A stretch of DNA of 64,000 nt from Enchytraeus crypticus (Eukaryota; Annelida; Clitellata; Enchytraeida; Enchytraeidae). The notes under the pieces were generated by a model, which was not told where the DNA came from, did no database searches, and saw only the letters and a list, made by a program, of their open reading frames with translations. The stretch's first letter is position 1. Every line of letters starts with the position of its first letter. The stretch spans positions 712,501 through 776,500 of the forward strand of contig CAJHZI010000241.1 in the NCBI GenBank assembly GCA_905160935.1, written 5' to 3'. Of the stretch, positions 1 through 41,000 are shown piece by piece. Both the position numbers and the translations under genes were made by a program.

Positions 1-129
1 TAAATCCCGCCCCAACATGAAATGTCAGTACGGTAAAGGTAATCTCTGTGTTAGGATCGATTTGCTTACTGATAAAGAGCTCATTGAGCCTGCCATTGGG
101 AACAAATTCAAAACCATATATTCGGGCTA

Positions 130-27938
<27,809 letters not shown>

Positions 27939-27953
<15 letters not shown>

Positions 27954-28206
27954 CTTTCGCTCAATTCAAGTTATTTATTCTGAAGTAAGTTATCTGCACT
28001 CAGTAATTATCAGATTACTTAATTAGGCAATTAAGATCAATGGTAAATATAAATTGATTACTACTACTACTGAGTAATCTTCAACATCTTTCGCTCAATT
28101 CAAGTTATTTATTCTGAAGTAAGTAATCTGAACTCAGTAGTTATCAGATTACTTAATTAGGTAATTAAGATCAATGGTAAATATTAATTGATTACTACTA
28201 CTACTG
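27939..28206 (-). repeat. 134-bp tandem duplication over the EPRS1 start and 5' leader
   Basis: Two near-identical units (27939-28072 and 28073-28206). The downstream unit supplies the EPRS1 start; the upstream unit has the same start context, but its frame reads MLKITQ then stop (28067-28087). Confidence 0.9.
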
Positions 28207-28250
28207 AGACTGCACTACGTCCTATTTGGACCCTGTAGTAGGCTTCAAGG

Positions 28251-28690
28251 TTAATTGACTCCACTTGCTCTATCCTCAGCCAGATCACAGATGCTCTCAT
28301 CTAATACGTTCAAATTTTGATTTATATCTTTGAGATCTTTATTTACTAATTTGATCCAAGTTTGTTTATTTTGACAACCTCTTTGTTTTGTCTGAGATTT
28401 TTTATTCTCATTTAGAGCAAGTTTTACAGGTGCATTGTTCGGTAACCTAAGTAAGTGACCTATCCATTTTAGTCTTCGTGTTTTAATTGCAAGACTCCAT
28501 TTTTTTTCATTTGTTCTGATGTATAAGTTATCGTTGCTTATAATGTGAGGGTAATATATTTTAAGTATTTTTCTTAATAGACTTCTATGAAATATGTCAA
28601 TTTCGTGTTCCTGTTTTGAAGTTAATGTCCATAGCTCACTATTATATAAGTAAACTGGCGTAATATAAGCATTGAATAGATTATAAATTA
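28251..28690 (-). pseudogene. LINE reverse-transcriptase C-terminal fragment
   Basis: An open frame of about 145 codons ending at TAA 28253-28251: YLYNSELWTLTSKQEHEIDI, then RLKWIGHLLRLPNNAP, the C-terminal region of non-LTR polymerases. 5' truncated, but no internal stops. Confidence 0.88.
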
Positions 28691-28767
28691 TTTATTTAAT
28701 TTATTTAATTAATTATTTATTTATTTATTATTTAAATTATTTAATAGATTAGAATGTCTAAATAGCG

Positions 28768-29000
28768 TAGGGGTAACGTCATGAAGTTTTAAATGACAAA
28801 TCCTAAGGTGAATTGAATCTTCGTGGGTTCGAATCCCGGCCGCGCTGATCTGAGAGTAAAATCTCGGACATTCACTGGACTGGTTATACGGAAAATGGTC
28901 TAAATTGCCTAATGGATTAGACATGTGGTTTTAAAAGTGATAGATATCAACATAGTTGATTATTCACTATAATGCGTGTTTACTTTTTGTTATAGATTAA
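28768..29000 (+). mobile_element. Truncated inverted copy of the 29366-30028 element, with tRNA-like boxes
   Basis: About 230 bp matching 29467-29700 in opposite orientation. Carries tagcgtaggggtaac (box A-like) and GGTTCGAATCC (exact B box), so the segment is tRNA-derived. Confidence 0.8.
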
Positions 29001-29365
29001 ATATTCACGTTTCTCACGCAACCGGAATCAGCTGATAGGGATAACCATTCATGAGCGATTAAAATCAGATCATCAGATTTTCCGGGCCGGGTAGAAAAAG
29101 TAGGTCCTGAAACAGTGCAAATTCCAAACTCCTGAAAACCAGTCCAACGATATCAGGAATTAAAGAAAAAACGGAAAGAGGAAATGATAAAAAATAATAA
29201 CAGTACTAGGTCGGAAAGTATTAATTAACTTAACTGTTCGTTTTAAGACCAATTTTAGGCGTTTTGTCTGCTTGACAAATACGTGGGTTTCATTCATAAT
29301 CATATACTGTGCAGGATTTGCGTCATCTTATTACATTTTTGGTATTTTTATATCTGCATTGCTAA

Positions 29366-30028
29366 CAGGGGCGTAGCCACGGGGTTGTTTAGGGTTGTTC
29401 AAACAACCCAACTTTTGAAAAAGTGATACACGCAATTCGTGCAAATCCGGAGACTTTGCAAAGTAAAAAAGTAAACACGCATTATAGTGAATAATCAACT
29501 ATGTTGATATCTATCACTTTTTAAAAACCACATGTTTAATCCGTTAGGCAATTTAGACTATTTTTCGTACAACCAGTCCAGTGAATGTTCGAGATTTTAC
29601 TCTCAGATCAGCGCGGCCGGGATTCGAACCCACGAGGTTTCAATTAACCTCAGGCTTTGTCAATTAAAATTTCATGACGTTACCCCTACGCTATTTATAC
29701 ATTCAAATTTGTTTTTAAGGAGGAAGAGTGGTGTGCCTATTTTTCACTTAGTGCAGGTGTTGTGTAGCTTGTTGGTGCGTATTCCACAGGAGTCATAAGC
29801 CAGAATAATAGAATAAAGAATTACATTATAATTCTATATCTTTGGCCAGAATAGACTAGTGTGCGCAAGAATGATAAAAGCAGTTCTTTACGAAAAAGGT
29901 TCTTTAAGAAACCTACATATGTTATTGGATGAACATTTACCGGTTTTAATACCAGTAGAGATAGTACTCGCATTATTTATTCAAATTTCTTAAACAACCC
30001 CACTTGCTATGATTTGGTTTCGCCTCTG
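29366..30028. mobile_element. Non-autonomous hAT element
   Basis: Starts CAGGGGCGTAGCC and ends with the inverse GGCGCC-like cgcctctg; an 8-bp duplication ATTGCTAA flanks it (29358-29365, 30029-30036). It contains a tRNA-like segment on the minus strand. Confidence 0.88.
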
Positions 30029-30992
30029 ATTGCTAAGCATTTTCTTTGAAATATTCCATTTGTAATTTTTCTGCCATATAGCCTAAACTCTGTGTGTTTC
30101 GTACAGAATCAGGGCAATGGATATTGCTATTATTGGAAAATAGAAAATGTAAGAGGCATTAGCATAGAATAAATAATTCATTTTATAATTCTATATCTTT
30201 GTGTATTAGTCATGAATTAAACATACTTAGGAATAAACTAACAAAAAACAAAATATATTAATGACTTTTAATTTTGTGGTGCGCTATATAATTGTTGTTA
30301 TTGTAAGGTTGTAACGTAGAGTTGGAAGTCACGTGCCGTGTGAAGCCAATCAGAGCACGGAATCGAATCATTGCCCTCTCCTAAAATGATGCTTACAAAC
30401 AATTAAAAAACGCTTTGGCTGTATCTAATTTGCTGCTTAAAGAGAAGAAATGTATGTTTCCTTATCAAATTTTAAAATATATTGAAACAACTTGACGCCC
30501 TTAGAGAAACCATTGATGAATACACACAGTAACTATTTTGGTTATGCATTCACAAGAAGTATAAAGGTTAAAGATGGAAGGTAGCCTAAATTTGCTATTA
30601 CACATTGACCTTATTTTAAAAAACTAAAACGTAAATCCTATTTGAACTAACTTCATGAACTTTTAATATAACTTTCCAGTTGATTAAATATCCAATTTTT
30701 TAAATTTAATTTTTAATTAAATGGTTTGCCACTTTTAAGCAAATTGATTTTGTTTTATTAAAAAGTTATTATTTGGAAATACAAAATTAATTTATTCATG
30801 ACCTAGTTTTCAGATTAAAGTTGACCAATGAGAAGAGAGGCGTTCCAGCCTAGGCAGCTTTTATCATTCTAATCAGCTGGTTGTTGTTTTTGTGTTATGA
30901 ATGTTTTTATTTAGAAATGTGTGTTTGTTTTCCTAGGTTTAAGCAATTTCTATCCTACGCCTAATATCTCTCATCAGAAAACTAAAATCTGC

Positions 30993-30995
30993 ATG
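30993..30995 (+). CDS. ARID4: ARID4 exon 1, start codon alone
   Basis: The coding part of exon 1 is only ATG, followed directly by donor GTAAGT. Joined to exon 2 it reads [20 protein letters not shown], closely matching the vertebrate ARID4 N-terminus, which fixes this start. Confidence 0.85.
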
Positions 30996-33900
30996 GTAAG
31001 TCGTTTGCTAATGTTTTTTTTACGAATATTTTTGTATTGTATTTGTTGATTCATTAGTATCGGCTTTAGAGTTTCCAAATTAGATATTGGGCGCCATCAT
31101 TTTCTTTTAAGAAATACTGCCGAATGTCTAACGTATAATATTTAACTGAAATGGTAGAGGTTACTAGGAGACGAAGATTGATTTAATGGAATGTCTCTGG
31201 GGATCAGTAGGAAAATTGAGCCGATGTACGATATAGTATAGCGTTATCGTAGAAATTAGTTTTAGCGCTTTCTCTTTGATCGCCATTAAGATCGTGTCGT
31301 TACATTTCGGAACTTCTTTACTGATTCTCAGTGTACCTGCGATAACTAACATACTGCATAAGATTTCTTTATAAATTACGATTTACTACTCAAAAATCTA
31401 TTCAAGACAAGACAAAATTTGCTTTTTTATAGTACTTAGTAGTTAGGTATAACTATAATCTGATCTATCTATATTTAGTGATCCATCAGAACGATAAAAT
31501 TTTTATTTTTTGATTTAGGCGACTGACGAAGCGCCGTTTCTTACCAAAGGTGTCGAGGTTAGTGCAAAGTATAAAGGAGCATACTGTGAAGCTAAGGTGA
31601 AGCATGTGGAGAAACTGGTAAAGTGTAAGGTAGGTTATCAAATTAATTAATAATTTACTGCCTAATATCAGGTCCTTGGCATGCAATTTCTCATTTTCTC
31701 AGTCTGATTATTTAAGGGTCTATTAAATTGTAAGTTTATAAATTGGAAGTAGTTATGGAAGTTTGCTAATAGTTACATCTTTTAGGTAGCAGATTTGAAC
31801 TCTAGTAACCTTAGCTGTGAAGGACCAATATTCCTCCAGTATAAATTACAAAGCTATTATTGAAGGCAATGAAAGATTTGAGGATAATTCTTAAATCTCT
31901 CTTAATGTCTATGCAAATAATTGATGTGTATAATAAACTACTTTTTAATTTTTTGTGAAAAGGTAATAGTTTAATTATTTTGTAAATAACTTTTCTATTG
32001 AAGTCTTACATAATACATAAAAACATAAAAGGTAATTCAAAGTCATTTGATTATTTGTAATTTTACAATGTGTGTACTGTACACTTTATAGTCTATTCTG
32101 ATAATGTTGTTAATGCCCACTTTATACTGATAACGTTAATAATTCTGATAATGCTGATAAAGCTCGGTTTATACTGATAGTGTTAATAATGCTGATAAAG
32201 CTCAGTTTATAGTGATAATGCTGATAATGCTCAGTTTATACTGATAGTGTTGATAATGCTGATAATGCTCAGTTTATACTGATAGTGTTAATAATGCTGA
32301 TAATGCTCAGTTTATACTGATAGTGTTGATAATGTAGATAATGCTCAGTTTATACTGATAGTGTTGATAATGTTAATAATGTTGATAATGCTCAGTTTAT
32401 ACTGATAGTGTTAATAATGTAGATAATGCTCAGTTTATACTGATAGTGTTGATAATGTTAGTAATGTTGATAATGCTCAGTTTATACTGATAGTGTTAAT
32501 AATGTAGATAATGCTCAGTTTATACTGATAGTGTTAATAATGCTGATAATGCTCAGTTTATACTGATAGTGTTAATAATGCTGATAATGCTCAGTTTATA
32601 CTGATAGTGTTGATAATGTAGATAATGCTCAGTTTATACTGATAGTGTTGATAATGTTAATAATGTTGATAATGCTCAGTTTATACTGATAGTGTTAATA
32701 ATGTAGATAATGCTCAGTTTATACTGATAGTGTTGATAATGTTAATGTTGATAATGCTCAGTTTATACTGATAGTGTTAATAATGCTGATAATGCTCAGT
32801 TTATACTGTAGTGTGATAATGTAATAATGCTCAGTTTATACTGATAGTGTTGATAATGTTAATAATGTGATAATGCTCAGTTTATACTGATAGTGTTAAT
32901 AATGTAGATAATGCTCAGTTTATACTGATAGTGTGATAGTGTTAATAATGCTGATAATGCTCAGTTTATACTGATAGTGTTATAATGTAGATAATGCTCA
33001 GTTTATACTGATAGTGTTGATAATGTTAATAATGTTGATAATGCTCAGTTTATACTGATAGTGTTAATAATGTAGATAATGCTCAGTTTATACTGATAGT
33101 GTTGATAATGTTAATAATGTTATAATGCTCAGTTTATACTGATAGTGTTAATAATGTAGATAATGCTCAGTTTATACTGATAGTGTTGATAATGTTAATA
33201 ATGTTGATAATGCTCAGTTTATACTGATAGTGTTGATAATGTTAATAATGTTGATAATGCTCAGTTTATACTGATAATGTTGATAATGTTAATTATGTAG
33301 ATAATGCTCAGTTTATACTGATAATGTTGATAATGTTAATAATGTAGATAATGCTCAGTTTATACTGATAATGTTGATAATGTTAATAATGTAGATAATG
33401 CTCAGTTTATACTGATAATGTTGATAATGTTAATAATGTAGATAATGCTCAGTTTATACTGATAATGTTGATAATGTTAATAATGTAGATAATGCTCAGT
33501 TTATACTGATAATGTTGATACTGTTAATAATGTTGATAATGCTCAGTTTATACTGATAATGCTGATAACACTCAGGTGGTGCTGAAGGAGAGCGGAAAGA
33601 CTTTGATAGTCTCCGATGAGGATCTGAAGGGATCTTTAACGGTAAGTAATTATTCAGTTTAAGTTCATTTTTCATAAGTCATAGTTTGACAATATTTTGA
33701 TTTTTCCCACAAAAACAGTTGATTTCTTTACTCTTACCTTTAGCATAGTAAAGATCTTTAAATTATGTGTTACTATAGAATTAAATATATAAAAGTCAGA
33801 GCAGTTATTATTTTCAAGGAGCCATGAAGCCTGTTCTGTTTATATCAGTGCACATAGATTTCTTACTAGAGAGGCTTTTTCCTGCTAGAAATTTAGATCA

Positions 33901-34616
33901 TGACATAGAATACCTGTGGTATTCTTTGTAACAAAAAGTCAACTTTAGAAGAGAAGTAAGTTAGGCAACAAAGTTTCTAACAACAATCATATTTGTTCAG
34001 CAGTAGATTGAAATATTTAGCAACGATAAAGAAAAGTGAAAGTGAATGTAAAACTGATGCTATCGGCCGAGCTGTTAATCTAGTGCTAGTCCTGCATAGT
34101 ATGTGTTGAATTGACGTCCCTGACATTGCCTTATGGCGAGGAACAGGACGTTAAATTCTTATTGATTATTTGACTGATTGAGTTGATGTTAATTCAGATC
34201 TTCTCTAGAAATTGAAATATTATGATTTACCATAGAAATCTTCATAGGTTATTATTTTGCTACTAATTATTTAGTCTTTTAAAATATACGTTTTTTACTG
34301 GACTCGGTTGTGAAAATTTGACAATAATTTTAAGTGATGAGCAATGTTTGTGTGTGTAGATTGGAGCGAGTGTGCTGGTGCGTAGCTCTGACACCGGTGG
34401 GCAGTATGTCGAGGGAGTGCTGACTCGTGTTAATGATCAGAGCATGTACACAGTCGGTGAGTTTACTATTTTATTATTTATTTATTTTTTATTTATTTAT
34501 TTATTTTATTTATATATTTATACTGGGATTATATGGTTAAACTGGGATTCAACGGAGGATGATGATGATGATGATGATGATGAAATATTTATTTATATAT
34601 TTTATTTTATATATTG

Positions 34617-34678
<62 letters not shown>

Positions 34679-37600
34679 TATATTTATTATTTTATGTATT
34701 TTACATTATTATTTATTTTCTTTTATACTTTCTCTAGTTTCATGCTCAATGACACTTCCAAGCTACATATTTTTACTTAAACTCTGCTCTCATACTCCAA
34801 ATGCTCTTGTTAAACAAGCTGATTCTGGCATAGGTAGTTTCTCATTGCCTTCCTGTGTTTCTGTTTAGTTGCCTTTGAATACATGCATTTTAGCTAATGC
34901 ATTTTACTGGTCTAATCTGTACGGACTTGTGATGGTCTTTAATTACAGTTCTTAAGAGTTTAACAACGCACAATCTATTGAGTTGATCTTCCGTGATGAT
35001 GTACATCATGTGGATGTGCAAGATTTTCTCTCTGATGCAGTTAATATAAGCCTAATTAAAGAATTTTGCAAACTATCAATTCTTTTCTTGTTTGGGACGG
35101 AATTAGCGCACTCGGGTAAGCTGTGCTGGGCTCGGTTTCTACGTTGCTGGCTGAACACCTTGGAAGGCCGCTTTGTATGAAAAACTCCCCTTATGTTGGA
35201 AGATTATTCTTAATTTATGCAGTAATCGATTCGCCATGAAAAGCAATAATTACTAATATCCATGAAGAGGAAGGAGGAAATAATGAAAACTTAAAAACCA
35301 GCAAATAAGAAATGAAACTCTGTAGCTTTTGTGATGTTTATGACCAATGAACAAAAAAAATCCTTTTCTTTACCTCCTTTTTGAATGAAATTGTATTTTT
35401 ACTAAATTTATACACACTGCCATACTGAGAGGGAAAGAACTCGAATTTCTGTATACATTTAGATAATTACTATACCATCTTATGTTGTCCTAATTGTAGT
35501 GTTTGATGATGGAGATGAGAATAGACTTAAGAGAACTAAGCTGTGTCCTAAGGGAGCACGACATTTTATGAAAAGTGAGGTAAGATGTACTGCTCAACAA
35601 TACTGAATTTTATTTATTTAGAAAATGCTTGCGCTTGTTACATAATTTGTGAATATCAATAGCAATAATTAGACATTAAAAATTATGATGGCGTTATTAT
35701 TGATTGATACTTTTATTATTTTGGTATTACAGTCTTGCTCAAAGCTATTGCTCAGTACATTTACTTACGCTCGACTTATCAATTCTGGGTAGAGTGCAAA
35801 TAAATCAAAGCAAAGAGATTTATAAAATTAAAGCCAAATATAAATGTAACTTATACATAGCAGTATACATATGCTGAAGTGATGCATTACACTTGAAATA
35901 AATATAGCAATAATATAAAATCTAGTCTATTTAATACCTAATAATTTTTGTACTACTCTAAAACACAAAGTTCAATATTTTTAATCTGGCTCTAATATGT
36001 TAAAATGAATATGTTATTTGAATTTTAAGTGAAGAATTATGTCATGTGATCTTTCAATCCTACTAATTTGCCTTTCTTACATATAGCAAACGGCTGCTGG
36101 TCAGAGAATTTTAATTTAAATTAAAATACAAAACTGATGCTATTTATTATAATCCTGATGTTTATTTTTGTGAATGTGTTGCAGAGCTTTGGGGAGGATA
36201 GGTAGCTTTGCTTTTTGATTCAAGATTGATTTTTATTTTATGTGTATGAAGCAGACATTAAGACATTAAATTGTTGATAGTTTAACTCTTATTTAACTGT
36301 AGAATATGGGAACCCTCTTCTATTTTGTGTATGATGCAGTCAACTAAAGAATGATAAGAAATCGGCTTTAGATACTTAACTTTTATTTTGTACATGATGC
36401 AGACTCTTGATGACCTGCCACTCACTCATCCTGAGAGATTTGGTACACCTGTAGTTAAGAATACCAAAGCTAAAGTAGCTACAGTTGTAGCATCTGCTTG
36501 GTTAGTCCTCTATGTTCTGCCCTTTTAATTTTCCATGCATTAAGTCCTAGTAATGTTTAAATGGTAATCATATAGTATGTGGTTATAGTATATCATAGTT
36601 ATACTTTTCTTGTTCTCCTTTTAACTTTTCAATATCATTTTTTCTTGCTTCATTTATATCTGTCCTCTATTTTAAGATTAAGAAATCACAAACCATTGTA
36701 CATGTTTGCATCAGCATCAGCTCAGGGAATATTTATGAGGTATTTGCCATTTTGTTAATATTTTCATTGTTTATCTGTATATGACTATTATACTTGGATA
36801 TTGCTGTCTTGATTTTCAATATCATCAACTTCCCTTGAATCACAGTTTAACTATGGCCAGAATTTGAAAATTTTATAGCAATTTCTGGTGCCTAGGCCCT
36901 GATGTCAACCAATTGCCCTCTCTGACGTTGGTTTGGCTCTTGGTGCTTAGTCACCTTTTACGATTGATGCAGTCTATGGTTGGTCTCTTCTTCACCCCTT
37001 GCTGTCTTAATTATCTTCTTCAGTGCACTGCCAAGTGGCAGGTTCAAGGTACCTACTCATACTCAAAGTCTGTTTTCTCGCTCCATAAGAGCACTCCTTA
37101 GATCAACAAGCTAATCCCTTCACAAAATCTGTGCCTTATCCATACCTTATGTAACCTATAGCTTGGGAAAATATGGCTTCCGAGGTGGTTTCCCGTTGCC
37201 TTCCTCAGTTTGGTGGATTAATTACCATTTAATCCTGGGGGAAAATATTTCCTGGTGAGGTGGGTCCCCTCTTGCCATCCTCGGCTCCTGCCTTTAGTCG
37301 CCTCTTACGTACGCGCGGCAGATCGTTTGCGGTTGCCCAATTCTGCAGTGGTCCAACCACACCCGAGCACAACACAGGGGGTCTTAATTATATGAAACAA
37401 TAAATAGATTATTCATCATCATCATCATCTTCCCTTAAATCCCAGTTTAACCAGGGTCTGGATATGTATAGACTTTAAATAAATAAATAAAGTAATAATA
37501 ATAATAATAATAATAATAATGGACTTTTAATAAATAGATTATTAGTAATTATTAATAAATAAATTATTACTAAATAGGTTATTATCTATTTAGTAATAAT

Positions 37601-38005
37601 TTATTTATTAATAATTATTAATATTCTATTTATTAAAAGTCCATTATTATTATTATTAGTTTATTATCTGTTTTTCGCAGCACTGAATCTGATTCAGACG
37701 CTGAGAGTGTCGATGGGTTGAGTGATTCAGGGGGCGGGGCCAGAGCAAAGGTCACGGGGTCAGGGTCAGGCCACGCCCCACTGCAGAACTTGATGGGCAG
37801 CGTAGTGTGCGTGGATGTGGAGGACAGGAGTCGTAGATCTGTGACTGTGCCGGCACTTGTTGTGCTGCCATCTGCAGACGATAATTCCAGCCTGTCGAAA
37901 CACCACGTCCTCGTCAAGTCGTTCAGAGATAACAAATTGTACGTAGCGCTTCTGGTCGCATATTTCTTATCAGTCTAAATTTTATAGGATATATTTTAAA
38001 TTTTA

Positions 38006-38061
<56 letters not shown>

Positions 38062-41000
38062 TATATTCTGATAGTGTGCCAATAGTACATTGATAGTGTG
38101 CCGATAGTACATTGATAGTGTGCCGATAGTACATTAATAGTGTACTGAAAGTCACTTGTACGGAAGCAGACATTAAATTGAGCTTTTATAAACATTGCTT
38201 CTTCTGAATATTGGAGATTATTCATACATCAGGTCGATGTTAAGTTCTTTTAAAGCTTGACTATTATGCTGCTTTAACACTTAATAATGCCTTTTCTTTT
38301 TACACCAAAAGTAATCTGTTATATATTTCATTTTTTAAAGATCTTTTCCTAATGTTAAGAGTATTGATACAGATGTACATGTGTTATGAATATAAGTGCT
38401 TAATACATCTGAATAAATACTCTTAAAATACTGAAATAGAAAATATACGGATGTATCACGTATATAAATAGGGGCAGGATTTAGCGAATTTTCTTAAACT
38501 GCACCTCATAATCGAAGTCAACTTCGGGCAATGTTGAGTCCGATAAGTACTTGGATGGGTTACCACTTTGGAAGACAGAGTGTTGACAGCCTTTAATGAA
38601 AAATCCCTCTGTCCCTAAAGTATAGGTTTAGCGTACTTAACTTTGCACATGCTCAGCCAAAATATTTCACTTCTTAACATGAATTTTGTGGGCAAAATAG
38701 AATTATCAGTCGGCCGAATTCCATAACAAAACGAATCTCAGCCATACTCGTTTCAACGGCACTGAAAGCTGAACGATAGTGCAACCTATGCTAAAAGATG
38801 TATATAAATTATCTGTTACCTTGACTAGACAAAAAATAAGTAATTATAAGTAAGAATTATTTCTCTCTCTCTCTCTCTCTGTCTTTCTAGTGTTCTGCCA
38901 AGTGGCAGGTTTGAGATGCATACTCAGAGTCTGCTTTCACGCTCTGCTTGCACGCTCAATCGAGAGCTCTCCATAGGTCATCAAGTTAATCCCTTCACAA
39001 AAGGTAGTGCCTTACCCATACTATATATAGCTTATAGCTTAAGAAAAATTATTAATTTATGTTAACAATTTGTTAGTTATAGCATGGATTTTCTAAATTA
39101 TTGTACATTAGTTATACATGTATGTCTTTATTCTAATAGTCAGAATTATACTGTTGCAATTTTTCGTTAGTAATTATTATAGAAGACACATCATATTATG
39201 TTTTTGTGGCAGCTTGACTTCACCTGCCGCCGAAGTAAAGGATTTTGAGTCGGTGATGGCAACGAGAAAAATCGACAAGTTGTTGAAGTTTGCGTTTGAC
39301 AAGGCAAAGCAGTACTTAGAGAAGAATGAGCTGCCGCCATCTTGGGACCGAAGTGAATTGCTGGGATATTCATCAGATGAGAGCAGTGAAGTAAGATTGT
39401 TGATAGTAATTAATTAATTAATTGATATTAAGGTCAGCTATTATTTGTACTTATTACTCAGTTTGTTTCTGAACTCACATTTTTTTGTGTTACTGTAATT
39501 TTTACACGTTTGTATTGTTTTCAATATCCTAACGGTTATTTCATGATGTTTTTTATTTATTTATCTAATTTTCATATTACTATAAGCCTATAGAGCGGGC
39601 AGGGCAAGTCCTATATCTTACCCTTCCACTTTTTGAGTCTGCAAAAAATAGAAAGCTGTTTTCTTATGGTCGCACACAAAAACCACTCACCACAACTTGT
39701 AAATCAAAAATGTGTCATTCATGTAATTGATCATCTATATTTACTCACGATTAGTGACAAGTATAGTAAGATTCAAGTTAAGGCTCGCTTCAGTTGTCTG
39801 TTGTATGTATAATAAAGTATTGCAATGTTCGGCGGGTATTGACCCCCTACTTTCAAGGAGCTTCCACTGCCTATGTTCGCATTTGAGGTAAATGCTCTAA
39901 CCATGCTTTTCCTCTTTCTTGTAAACGGCAGAGAGAGCACTGCATTTGAACCCTGCACCTACTGAACCACTTGCACCTACTGAACCACTTGCACCTACTG
40001 AACCACTTGCACCTATTGAACCACTTGCACCACTTGCCACCAGCTTAGTCCAGACTTCTGTCAGAACCTAGAGTCCTTTGTGTTCTCCTTTTTATTTCTC
40101 ATCTTTATTTATTCTGTCTGATACGTTCCTTGTGTTATGCCTTTGTTGAAAAATATACAATATTCAAATTGAAAACGAACTTTAACAGTGCAGTGAATTA
40201 GATTGGTCTCTAAAGTTATTATAAATGATTTTAAAAAAATTATATTATTGATATTGTCATTAATCCTGACCCTAGTTAAGCTGTGATTCAAGGGAAGAAG
40301 ATGATGATGATGATATTAGCACTAATATAATTATAATAAATGTTACAGTCAGACGATGAGGTGCAGGAAAAGGACGATTGTTTTGTGGCTCAGTTGTATA
40401 AGTTCATGGATGACAGGGGCACTCCCATCAACAAGGTTCCCACTGTAGCGGGAAAAGACATCAGCCTATCTAAACTCTTCCGCCTCGTGCAAGTCTTGGG
40501 TGGCTACAACAAGGTTTGTACCTATCCATTCGACCTTCTGAGGGAAGAATCTAAACTGGGTATTGTATTATTAAAGCTAATGTTAATGTCAGTTTCCTCT
40601 ATCGAAAGTTATGTCTGTGACGGACGAGCCCAGGATTTGAACTCCGCACATACTGATCTGTGGTCGAATATCTTACCGACATCGCCACTGGCTCTATGTC
40701 GTAATGAGATGATCGATGAGGATAATGTAATAGGTTGATACTATAGCTTGATATTATAACTTGATATTATAACCTAGTATTAATTGCAGCAGGTTGATGT
40801 TGGTATTGTGATACTGTATGTTTTTCTCAAAGTCTTCAACTGCATTGGCTTGATAATTTATATTGTTAATATTTATCTCGTCTCGAATTTTAGATTTAAT
40901 GCATAGAATTATTTATAAACAATTAATTATATTATTTCAACATGTCCTCGAAACTTACGAGGAGGACATAGAAAAATAATAATAATATAAATAGAAAATA

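Larger units (their letters stand above)
28207..30992. other. Intergenic region between divergent EPRS1 and ARID4
   Basis: Holds a LINE remnant, two related hAT-type segments in opposite orientation, and about 950 bp of AT-rich unique sequence before ARID4. Promoters must lie here or in the 5' leaders. I see no clear TATA box or CpG island. Confidence 0.7.

Noticed and set aside
28820-28850. Exact tRNA B box suggesting a tRNA gene
   Set aside because: No cloverleaf forms around it and it lies in a repeated element; same for the SINE copies.
28721-29798. Two related 67-88-codon frames (GNLDHFPYNQSS type)
   Set aside because: Both come from the inverted copies of one repeat and read through its tRNA-like part; not a gene family.
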